From Chlorella sorokiniana (taxonomy: Eukaryota; Chlorophyta; Trebouxiophyceae; Chlorellales; Chlorellaceae): a stretch of DNA of 64,000 nucleotides. The translations under genes and the position numbers were made by a program. The stretch lies in contig CP084610.1 in assembly GCA_025917655.1 (NCBI GenBank), forward strand, positions 868,001-932,000, in the 5' to 3' direction. Shown here piece after piece: positions 56,001-63,573 of the stretch. The notes beneath the pieces are model-generated. The model was not told where the DNA came from. It saw only the letters and a list, made by a program, of their open reading frames with translations, and ran no database searches. Position 1 is the stretch's first letter. Each line of letters begins with the position of its first letter.

Positions 56001-58603
56001 GCCTGCTGCCCGTACGCCGCCTGCACCAGGCTGAGGGCGGCCATGGCGTGGGGCAACAGCGGCGACAGCTGCGGGTGCAGGTGCGCCAGGATGCGCTGCT
56101 GCTCCTCCTCGGGCGGCGGCTCCACTGCGGTCATTGGGGGCGGCGGCAAGCAGCCAGCAACGCTTGGCAACGCTGTGCACGGTCAAAGCAGTCGCCTTGC
56201 CGGCTCGGCAGTGGCCAGGTGCCAGCCACCCACGCGGCCAGCCCGGGTGACTTTGGTCGCGCGCCGCCCGCCCGTAGCAGCCAGCAGGGCAGCAGCCAGG
56301 CGGCGCCCACCTGCCACGTAATGGAACAGGCCGCCCAGCAGGTCTTTCACCGCCTGGCTGCTGCCGTAGGCGCCGGCCGCGGTGCCGCCTGGGGCGCTGG
56401 TGACGGTGGCGATGAGCTGGAAGCCGGGGCGGCGGCCACGCTGTCGCCGCGCGCCGCCACCGTCAGCGTGCGCCGCTCCAGCAGCGGCACCAGCGCCGCC
56501 AGCACCTCTGCCGGCGCCAGGTTGACGTCCTCCACCAGCAGCCAGCGGCCCTGGGCCACGGCCTGCGTCAGCGGGCCGGGCTGCCAGGCAAACTCGCCGG
56601 GCGCTGGGTGCACACGTAGGCGCCCACCAGGCTCTTGCTGTCCATCTGGTCGTCCAGGTGGATGCGCACCATGTCTGCGTGTGTGTGTGGGGGGAGGCGT
56701 CAAGTTTGGTGTGTGGAGAGGTGGTATGCAGGGGTGGCAAGGTGTTGTGCGGGGGGGAGATGGTCAAGTTGCGTGTTGAATTGTTTGTTGTGGGATGAGG
56801 GAGGGGGTGCGAGGGCTAGAGAAGGGCCGTGAAACAGGCAAGAACCATGACAGCCCCTTGCACGCGCCCCCTGGCAGGGCACAGCAGCGGTGCACCCAGC
56901 CAGTGGGGATGGTTAAAGCAGGAGAGGCGGCGGCGGCGGTGGCCCTGACCCTGCGCGTTGCCCGTCAGCGCCGCCACGTGTTCGATGAGCGCCGACTTGC
57001 CGCTGCCGGGGGCCCTCCAGCAGGATGGGGAGCCCAGGCACAGGCCTGCGGGGCAGGCGCAGGCGGCACGGTTGAAACGCTGACCACGCCAGCCAAACAG
57101 CAGGAAGTTTCTGGCCGCAAGCTGCAGGCTGTCGTTGACGAGGAGGTGCAGGCCCTGGCGTGACTGCTTCGCACCCATCCCGCAACGGCGACCAGGCAGG
57201 CAGGCTGCGGTGCGGGAGGCGCAGCGCAGCGCCCTCGAGCTCACCCAGCGCCAGCGCCTGCAAGTTGCGGTCCACCGCCGGCGTGCGCACCAGCGGAGGG
57301 CCCCCAGCGCCTGCAAGGCTGCCGGGGGCTGCTGCCGCTGCGCCAGCTCCAGCCCGCACACCTCCACGTGCCCCGCCGCCGCCGGCAGCCCGGAGCCGCT
57401 TGCGGCGCCAGCATCGCCGCCCGCCCCGCCGCCGCCGTGCTTGCGCTTGCGGCTGCCGGCGCTGTCGCCGCTCCTTGTGGCCGAGCTCGGGGGATGCTGC
57501 ATCAGTGTCCATGGCCTCCCCCTGCTGTGCCTGCCCCGCCGTGCTGCCAGCGCAGCACAAGACGGCCAGCTCAGCGGCAAACATCGCCCGCTCGTTCTGC
57601 CAGCGCAGGCTGCACTGCGCAGCCTCCTCGTCACTTAGCACGCGAGCCATCAACTGCACACCGAGCAAGGGGGTGGGGCAGCGTCAATCAAACTGCCACT
57701 GTGGAGGGGGCGGGGAGCCAAATTCTGCCAAAGGGCGGCAGCGGCGCACACCTCTGTCCGGCTAGCGTCTTGCAGGCCAAACGCCAGAGCCGCGCAGTGG
57801 ACGGCGCACCACCGCACATCCGCGTCGTCGTGCTGCAGCAGGACTGGCAGCGCGGCCGCGATCGGCCAGCGCAGCCCGGGCAGCAGCTGCATGCCCCGCA
57901 GCGAGCTGCGGGCCAGCTGCGCCGCCGGCGGGCGGGCGCCGCCGGCGCCGCCAGGTACTGGAATGGCGGCGGGGCGTGGCGGAAGTAGCGCAGCACCAGC
58001 CTGCGCGCAGGGCATGTGGCGGGCATGAGCAGGCCGTGGGGGCTGAGGGCTGGTGGGTGCAGCAGGTGGGCCCGTTCCACTGAGCCGAGCGCTGAGCCGC
58101 ACCCCCACCGCCCCCTCACCCCTCTGTGTGCGGCGCCAGCTCCAGCACCGACAGCAGGGCCACCGCCAGCTCCGCGCTGTGCTGCGCGTTGCTGCCCGCT
58201 GCAGCATCCACCACGCCGGCGACCAGCTTGAGCAGCACGGGGCGGAAGAGGGTGGCCAGCGGCAGGGTGACGTCGTGCAGCACCAGCAGCTGCTGCAGCA
58301 CGCGCAGCCACTGCTGCGGGGTCGCCGACTCCTGCGCGGACAAGCGCAGCGCGACGGGGTCGCATCGCAGCGGGAGGTGGGCGCAGCCAGGCGCCGTGCA
58401 GCGAGCCAAGGCGGCAGGCGGCAGCGGCGGCAGGAGGGTCCGACGGCCTCGGCCGGATGCATGCGCGGTGAAGCGTGTTCAATACATTCCTTCAACCCGT
58501 TCACCTGCTCCCTGACCAAGTGCTGCACGCACGGCTGCTCAGCCACCGCCGGGCATCGGCTGCAAAGCCGGCGGAGGGCCACCGCGAAAGAAAAGTCTTC
58601 CAT
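30134..58603 (-). CDS. MDN1: Midasin (MDN1/REA1), giant six-AAA+ ribosome-biogenesis ATPase
   Basis: One gene fills 28.5 kb. ATG 58603 starts MEDFSFAVALRRLCSRCPAV, and the stop at 30134-30136 follows LMRQWFELSSHGGE. All parts of midasin occur in order: N-terminal helical domain, six AAA+ modules, a long helical linker (about 45-35.4 kb), an Asp/Glu/Gln-rich acidic tract (about 35.3-32.4 kb), and a C-terminal MIDAS domain introduced by GKRINMKKVIGYIASHFRKD and WMRRTRPDKRKYQ. Midasin uses ATP hydrolysis and its MIDAS domain to pull Ytm1 and Rsa4 off pre-60S particles in the nucleolus and nucleoplasm. Dozens of short GT-AG introns interrupt it, many with simple repeats. Frame slips recur, for example in the AAA1 and AAA2 Walker A loops (about 57010 and 55270), where one or two G/C bases restore the motif, so I infer an intact essential gene with assembly errors. 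The exact exon map and length are not resolved. Confidence 0.95.
31595..31608 (+). repeat. Poly(C) run next to CA-rich repeat in midasin intron
   Basis: Fourteen C followed by a CA/CG-rich dinucleotide stretch inside an intron. Confidence 0.8.
32400..35300 (-). other. Midasin acidic (Asp/Glu/Gln-rich) tract
   Basis: Minus-strand exons are dominated by Glu with Asp, Gln, Ala and Gly (for example EEEEAEEAQPAGPDVAETGV and EEEAEGEE-like runs), split by several introns. This is the flexible tether that lets the MIDAS domain reach the AAA ring. Low complexity makes exon calls here uncertain. Confidence 0.75.
34730..34815 (+). repeat. GCAGCACA-type degenerate tandem repeat in midasin intron
   Basis: Short units (GCGCAGCACA, AAAGCAGCGCAGCACA and variants) repeat for about 85 bases within an intron of the acidic tract. 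Confidence 0.7.
45200..46690 (-). other. Midasin AAA6 module
   Basis: Walker A is CLLVGPPGAGKTAAVRTLAA (about 46610-46670), then SLTSGTDTSDLLGGFEQVEP. The divergent Walker B is WVLLDSANLCNPTVLDRLNP (about 45780-45840), where Ser-Ala replaces Glu-Leu, as is normal for this module. EVSRAMRNRGIEIFLLPP closes it (about 45230-45285). Confidence 0.88.
45696..45728 (+). repeat. Poly(C)22 plus (CA)n in midasin intron
   Basis: Twenty-two C followed directly by a CA dinucleotide repeat; on the coding (minus) strand this is (TG)n then G22. Confidence 0.9.
47400..48600 (-). other. Midasin AAA5 module
   Basis: Walker A is ILLEGSPGVGKTSLIAAMAK (about 48495-48555), then RINLSEQTDMMDLLGADLPV, Walker B WVLLDELNLAGQTVLEGLNA (about 47875-47940), and GRKGLPRSFLNRFTRVHVEL (about 47440-47500). 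Confidence 0.88.
49600..50935 (-). other. Midasin AAA4 module
   Basis: Walker A is LCGETGTGKTTVCQMAAF (about 50810-50865), followed by LNCNQHTEVSDFLGGF and FEWADGPLVQ. Walker B is DMILVDELNLAEDAVLERLN (about 50045-50105), and the sensor/arginine-finger region is MNPGDYGKKELSPALSNRFT (about 49665-49725). Confidence 0.9.
51880..52960 (-). other. Midasin AAA3 module
   Basis: Walker A is LQGPTSSGKTSLVSYLAAQ (about 52895-52955), then INNHEQTDLQ, EYLGSYVSDESGRLVFREGL, Walker B WWIVLDELNLAPTEVLEALN (about 52525-52590), and sensor MLFATQNPPGIYAGRKTLS (about 52155-52210). Confidence 0.9.
54006..54057 (+). repeat. Four-copy 13-bp tandem repeat in midasin intron
   Basis: GTGGCAGTGTGAG is repeated four times with one or two differences per unit. 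A (GT)n microsatellite follows at about 54180-54208 in the same gene. Confidence 0.85.
54080..55330 (-). other. Midasin AAA2 module with poly-Gln and basic insert
   Basis: EPVLLVG and TGTGKTT form Walker A, split by a single missing G near 55270. LNLSQQTDSGDLLGGFRPVQ follows. An insert with seven consecutive Gln (about 54755-54780) and a run of Lys/Arg (about 54685-54715) precedes Walker B WWLLLDEMNLAPAEALERIA (about 54470-54530). The sensor is RLFGAMNPATDAVG (about 54350-54390). Confidence 0.85.
56300..57060 (-). other. Midasin AAA1 module
   Basis: ILLEGP followed, after a G/C-run slip near 57010, by GSGKSALIEHVAALTGN forms Walker A. MVRIHLDDQMDSKSLVGAYV is the typical midasin insert. GRWLLVEDVNLAPAEVLAAL is Walker B (about 56500-56560), and FQLIATVTSAPGG is the sensor region. 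Confidence 0.85.
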
Positions 58604-59292
58604 GATGGGCAAGGATGCCCGTGCAATCAATCTTGCATATAAGTACCGCTGCTCTCACAGGCGCGCCGCCACTGATTTGTGCATGCGCTCAACGGCCCCT
58701 GCCCCAGCTATAAAAGCAAACAAGAATCGTGTTTGAAGAATTTATGCCGGCCCAAGCTCTGTCTTGTCGACACAGGACGTGGCCAACAGTTGGTGAGGTG
58801 GCGTGCGACGGCCGTGGCGACGGCGGTCGACCGTTTGGCTTTTGCTGTGTGCCGAGCCAGGGCACACCCGGGAAGGAGCTTTTATTGCTGGTCCCCCACG
58901 ATAGTATAACATTGCCCCGCTTTGCACCTGGCCGTGGCATGAGTGGCTCCTGATGAATTTGTGAGAGTGTACGTGTTGCCATTTCTGCTCCGCCGCATCT
59001 TCAGTGGCCCTGAACCAGCGTTTGGCACGGCTGGCATATCCTCGCCCGCTCCTTTTTCCTTCTTGTTACGTCCACCAGAGTCCAGGCAGCAGTGCACTTG
59101 ATAGAACCACATTTACACGGACTTGGTACAGCAAGCGCCCTCCTGGCACAATGTTGTCGTCCTTGCGTCTGGCATGATGGCAACGCCTCGCTGGTGAGTG
59201 CTGCATCCACCAAAGTTTCAGCAAGAATGGGTCCTAGGAAAGCCTGCAGTTGATTTTTGGGGAGTGCCAACTGTCAAGTTTGTCCTGGCAAG
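58604..59292. other. Midasin upstream region
   Basis: About 0.7 kb between the midasin start codon and the tRNA-cassette/retroelement. I expect the 5' UTR and promoter here. A TATAAAAG at 58707-58716 points the wrong way for midasin. No convincing gene is seen on either strand. Confidence 0.45.
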
Positions 59293-59402
59293 GCCCTTGC
59301 GCAGCTCCAAACCGCGCCAAACTTTTCCACAAGATGCGAACTACTGCAAAATGTGTGTGGGACCCGGCCGATCCGAAAAAAAGCGCGCAAAATGACCGTC
59401 CG
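59293..59402 (+). repeat. tRNA-Lys cassette copy 2, left part, cut off by the retroelement
   Basis: This matches the distal 5' flank of cassette copy 1 (CTTGC, GCTCCAAACCGCGCCAAACT, GATGCG, CTGCAAA, CCGAAAAAAAGCGCGC, AATGACCGTCCG) with one extra stretch of about 21 bases. The homology stops exactly where the LINE tail repeats begin (59403) and resumes at about 63350. Confidence 0.75.
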
Positions 59403-59426
59403 CTGGTGACTGGTGACTGGTGACTG
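59403..59426 (-). repeat. LINE 3' tail: CTGGTGA x3
   Basis: Three perfect 7-bp units plus CTG, directly next to the terminal hairpin; the tail type expected from a non-LTR element that does not use poly(A). Confidence 0.85.
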
Positions 59427-59449
59427 TTACAGAGGCGAGGCGCGGTAAC
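59426..59449 (-). other. LINE 3'-terminal hairpin
   Basis: GTTAC and GTAAC arms enclose 14 bases immediately before the 7-bp tail repeats. A closely similar hairpin closes the SINE-like unit at 63095-63120. Confidence 0.6.
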
Positions 59450-59987
59450 GCGCTGGGGGCACACAGCAGTGCACCCCACTAGCTCCGGTACAACATCTAA
59501 GCATCGCAGGCGGGCGGGCGGGCGGGGTGTAAGCACCGGCCAAGCCGGGGATCGGGCGCAGGGGGCAGCAGGGGAACGGAGGGCGCCTGGGAGCACACCC
59601 AAAGCGCTGCCAGCGAAGCAAATGACACAGGAAGGCGGGGAGGCAGGGCGCCGGTTACGCATGTGGGCACCATCGCACGCCACCGCAGGGCCGCCATCAC
59701 GGGTCAGAGTGGGGATGGAAAGGGGGAAGGTGGGGCCCCGCAGCAAGGCAGCAGCAGGCCGCTGACAGCCACGCGCCGCGGCCCGCCCCGGCACAGTAGC
59801 CGAGAGGCGGCCAGACGGGCGGGCGGAAACGACACAGGGCAGGCAGGGGACACTGAAGCGTCATGCAGCGGGTCAGGCAGGAGAGGAGCAGAGGGGACCA
59901 ACTGTAAAGGAACGAGATGGGGACGAGGGGCAGGGCCGCCCCGCAGGCCCAGCAGGGCGGGCGGGGCACAGGCCCTGGGATCAGGCG

Positions 59988-62900
59988 CTAGGCATCAGGG
60001 AGCGGGGGAGGCCGCAACTGCAGGCGGCCATTTTCTGTGAAAAAGAAGGGGTGTGTGGTGGGGATGCGGCCAAGCCAAGCGGCAGGCGCCAGGTCCAGGG
60101 CATGAAAATCAGCAAGGAGAGACCAAAACGCACCGACCGCCGACCGGCAGGCGGCGGGGAGGGGGCCTGTGGGGGCTGAGGCAGCGGCGCCGGGGCGCCG
60201 CCGGCTCACGCGGGGGGGGGGGGCTCCTGGCTGGCGGTGGCCGAAGCCGCCGCGCCAGGGGGCTCAGGAGGCCGGGGCTGCCGCAGGAAGCCGTCAAGTG
60301 AGCGCTGGACGAGGCGGGGCTGCGGCTGCTGCTGCTGCTGCTGCTCGCTCCGGCGCCGCAGCGCCGCCGCAGCCAGAGAACGCCGGCCACGGTCCATGGC
60401 TTCGACAGCCGCCAGGCAGACCACCCCCACACCCCGGCGTCAAGGCCGGGCGGGCGCGGGCCAGCCAGATGTTGGCCGGCAAAGGGGGCAGGCTGCTCTG
60501 CAGGGGGCGCCGCGCCGCAAGCGCCGCCTGGACAGCGGCGACAACGGCCTGCGCCACCGGGCATGCCCAGAAGTGGTGGTGGCGGTCTGGGCGGGGGCCT
60601 GCGCCGCACTCGCACGGCTGGTCGCGGTGCAGGCGGGCTGCGGTGGGGAGGGCATCGTAGGCCAGCCGCCAGAACACCTCCTTCCGCCCATTCTCCCAGG
60701 GCAGGTGCCACAGCCGACGCATGGCAGCCTGGAGCTCGGGAGGTGGGAAGGGGAAGGGGGCTGCCGGCGGAGGCGAGCGCCGCAAAGGGGGCAAGGTGGA
60801 GGCTGGCACGCTGTTGGGCAGCTGGCGCCGCCAGCAGCGCGGTGGCTGAGCGCACGGTGAGCCGCGCGAAGCTGACGGGCCGGCCGGCGGGCAGCCGCCA
60901 GGCCAGGCGAGGGAGGAGGAGGGTGTGGAGGACGTGGGCGGGGAGGGCGGCTGCGGTGGGGCCGCGGCAGCAGCGGCGGCGCGCGCGCCGCTACCCAAGC
61001 AGCGGGGACCGCCGCCAGCAGGGCTGCGAGGCGCTCCGCCGCCACGTGGCGCTGTGCAAACGCCGGGGAGGAGGCCAAGAGCGGGTGGCGCACCAGGCTG
61101 ACGTAAGCCGCCTGCGTGGGCGCTGCCGCCACAGCCCGCGCAACAGCGAGCGCGCGCGCCCGAGGGTGCCCACCCCTGCTGCCAGGAAGTCGGTGAAGGC
61201 GTGGTCCAGGCCGGCGGGGTGGGCTGCTGAGACCAGGAAGGGGTTGCCCCACAGGGGCAGGGAGAGGCACCAGGGGCCGGGCCGGAGCTGCTGGGGCGCC
61301 AGGTCGGCTGGGGGTGGCAAGGAGGCGAGGGCTGCCCGCAGGCGGAGGAGGGGCGGCGGCAGGTGGGCGAGCGACGCCGGCAGGGGCTGCTGGATGGGCC
61401 AGAACAGCAGGCCTGCTGGCGGCAGGCCGTCAAGCAGCTCATACGCCAGCGCCACCCAGGGCGGGAGCCGCTCCTCCGGAGGGGCCGGTGCGTCGGGAGG
61501 CGGGGGCGGGCGGCGGCCGGGAGCGGCGGAAGGGGAGGCAAGGGAGGTGGCGGGTCTGGGGAGGGCCGCCGCCCCTGCGAGGTGTGTGAGGGGAGGCGGA
61601 GGGGAGGTGAGGAGGCGGGCCGCCCAGCTGGCATGGCGGGCCGAGATGTGGAGGAGCCAGGGCAGCGCCCCAAAGCCGCCGTCAGCAGGCCGCCCAGGCA
61701 GGACGTCGCGGTGCAGGCCGGCAAAGCGCCGTTGCGTGGCGGAGGGGCCCTGGCTGCGATCCACAAGGCGCGCCGTGATGCGTGCAAGGCGGTCAGCGAT
61801 GGCGGCGGGGGTGGCCCAGGAACTCGGAGTGATAGAGGAGCTTCCGCACGCCATAGCCGGCGTTGGCAAAGGCCCGCCCGAAGACGGAGAGGCCAAGGCG
61901 GGCGATGCGGGCGTACACGGTCTCCACCCGGGCCAGCAGGGAGGCCCAGGTGGCGGCGGTGGCGGCTGCGGGCGGCTCGCCGTTGGCAAGGGGATGCCGA
62001 GGGCGGTGACGGAGGAGACGACGCGCAGGCCGCGGCGCGCCGCGGGAGGTGGCAGCGCCGCTTCCACGTCGGCGGGCACGGCGCCGAGGGGAGCAGCTGC
62101 GTTTTGGAGGGGTTGAGGCGCTGCCCGGTGGCGTCGCCAAAGGTGTCCATGGCGCCCAGGAAGGCGGGCAGCTGGGCTGGAGAGTCCAACAGGATGTGCG
62201 CGTCGTCAGCATAGCAGCCGGTGGTGGTGGTGAGGGGGAGCCGGGCAGGAGGTCGCGCAGGCCAACGCCACGCTGGCGCAGGAAGGCAAGCAGGGCCTGG
62301 GCGACAAACAGGTAGAGCAGCGGGGCCAGCGGGCAGCCCTGGCGCACGCCTGCCAGGAAGTCGGCGGGGGAGGAGATGAAGCCGCTGACCAGGGCTCGGG
62401 CGCGGGTGCCGTGGAGGAGGGGGCGGACCAGGGAGAGGAAGCCCTCGCCGACGCCCAGGTCCGCCATGATGCGGAAGAGGAAGGAGCGGTCGATGGTGTC
62501 GTAGGCCTTGCGGAAGTCGCAGAAGGCCGCCAGCGCCCAGCGGCCCGCACGGCGGAGGAGGTGGGGGAGGAGCTGCAGGGCCATGACGTTGTCGCCGATG
62601 CGGCGGCCGGGCACAAAGGCAACCTGCTCTGGGTCGATGACGGAGGCGAGGCAGGGCCCAAGGCGGCGGGCCAGCACAAGCGCATAGAGGCGATAGTCGG
62701 CGCCGAGCAGGGTGATGGGGCGGTAGCAGGCGGGGTCAGCGCGGTCGCCAGCCTTGAAGAGGAAGGTGATGAGCCCCTCATGGAATGAGCGCGGCAGCTG
62801 GCCGGTGGAGGCAATGGCGGTGAAGAGGCGGGAGAAGAGGGGGCAAAGGCGGTGCGGAAGTGGCGGTACAGGTCGGGGGGGACGCCGTCCAGGCCAGGCG

Positions 62901-63070
62901 ACTTGCCCGGCTTGACGCGCCGCATGGCGCGCAGCACCTCCTCGGCAGAGAAGGCAGCCTCGCCCAGGGAAGCTGCCTGCAGCTCGGTGAGGCGGCGGCC
63001 ACTGCGCACCGCTGCGCTGACCTCATCCTGGGCGGCGGCAGAGGTGGTGGGCGCTGCAGAAATGGCCGCG
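59988..63070 (-). pseudogene. LINE reverse transcriptase with C-terminal zf-RVT, 5' truncated
   Basis: From the left truncation point the frame reads AQDEVSAAVRSGRRLTELQA, then GKSPGLDGVPPDLYRHF, YRPITLLGADYRLYALVLAR and QVAFVPGRRIGDNVMALQL. RT motif A is FCDFRKAYDTIDRSFLF (about 62470-62525), motif B is GVRQGCPLAPLLYLF (about 62300-62345), and catalytic motif C is YADDAHILLD (about 62185-62215). A thumb-like region, a zinc finger CECGAGPRPDRHHHFWACP (about 60560-60615) and a C-terminus FWSLLADFHALDLAPAAWLG follow, then TAG at 59988-59990. Frame slips occur, for example a missing C just before motif C (G run at 62234-62238 on plus). Since the same slips hit essential genes here, the RT may be intact in the real genome; the 5' truncation is real. 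Confidence 0.88.
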
Positions 63071-63091
63071 TTGTTGTTGTTGTTGTTGTTG
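63071..63091 (+). repeat. (TTG)7 microsatellite, tail of the SINE-like unit
   Basis: Seven TTG units; CAA on the element strand, lying exactly at the join with the LINE. Confidence 0.9.
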
Positions 63092-63345
63092 TGTGTTACA
63101 GGACGTGGCGGTTCGGTAACGAACCTCTAGATCCAGCCTGATAGGGAAAGCAAGCAAGCCAAGCAGCTCCGTATTGCAAGCACCGCCAGGAACGCTCGAT
63201 CCCGAAGAAGGGGCACAGGCCAACTCTGTGGCAATCGGGCCCACCGGAAAGTACCGGCCTTCCCAGCTAGTATCTCGGCCGGGATTCGAACCCGCGACCT
63301 CGTGGAGGCGTCGCAGACGGTCCAGCTCCTTATTTAACGTCGCGG
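63071..63345 (-). mobile_element. SINE-like unit with tRNA-type B box and (CAA)n tail
   Basis: In the same orientation as the LINE. The 5' end, placed at about 63345 by comparison with tRNA cassette copy 1, is about 53 bases before a perfect Pol III B box (GGTTCGAATCC, plus 63282-63292), the spacing expected for a tRNA-derived head; no clear A box is seen. The body runs about 160 bases to a GTTAC...GTAAC hairpin (63120-63095) and a (CAA)7 tail (TTG units 63071-63091), and then directly to the LINE. There is no coding capacity. The total of about 275 bp fits a SINE. Confidence 0.6.
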
Positions 63346-63573
63346 CCAACGACGGCCGCGCCCGAAAAGCTGTTTTCAAAGTAAGACATGTTCATATCTG
63401 TTAGGAAATTCACACAAAACACGAATGGGACGCCCACCAGGCAACCTGTCTGGCCCGGATAGCTCAGTCGGTAGAGCGCAAGGCTCTTAACCTTGTGGTC
63501 GAGGGTTCGAGCCCCTCTTCGGGTATCCGAGCCTCCTTCCTGGAGGCCGAGATACACGGGGCGGTTGTTTTTG
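63346..63573 (+). repeat. tRNA-Lys cassette copy 2, right part
   Basis: Collinear with copy 1 (minus strand of 27957 to about 28176): GCGC(C/T)CGAAA, TTTTCAA, TTAGGAAATTC, a block ending CAACCTGTCTG, the identical tRNA, a trailer hairpin, and CGAGATACACGGGGCGGTTG with T5 at 63568-63572. Confidence 0.8.
63453..63525 (+). tRNA. tRNA-Lys (anticodon CTT)
   Basis: Identical in all 73 bases to the tRNA at 28004-28076: acceptor GCCCGGA/TTCGGGT, anticodon loop CTCTTAA, T-loop TTCGAGC, discriminator A, no intron. The 5' flank contains a small perfect hairpin CAGG-CAA-CCTG, and the 3' flank a GCCTCC/GGAGGC hairpin before the T run. Confidence 0.93.

Larger units (their letters stand above)
59403..63070 (-). 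mobile_element. 5'-truncated non-LTR retrotransposon (LINE)
   Basis: Oriented right to left. It holds the RT-containing ORF (63070 to 59988), a GC-rich 3' UTR of about 540 bases, a 3' hairpin (GTTAC...GTAAC, 59449-59426) and a tail of three CTGGTGA units (59403-59423; TCACCAG in element orientation). The endonuclease part expected upstream of RT is absent: coding sequence starts just before the first RT block and abuts the (TTG)n tail of the SINE-like unit at 63071. Related RT/zinc-finger elements are common in green algae. Confidence 0.85.

Noticed and set aside
58707-58716. TATA box for midasin
   Set aside because: TATAAAAG is on the plus strand and points away from the midasin start codon.
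63330-63557. Antisense reading frame across the tRNA (contains LDHKVKSLALYRLSYPG), and the matching frame at 27999-28346
   Set aside because: It is a translation of the tRNA-Lys gene and its flanks; the bases are fully explained by the tRNA fold.
63346-63573. Treating the tRNA-Lys flanks as a SINE
   Set aside because: Homology includes more than 100 bases upstream of the tRNA and there is no 3' tail repeat, so a segmental duplication of a tRNA locus fits better.
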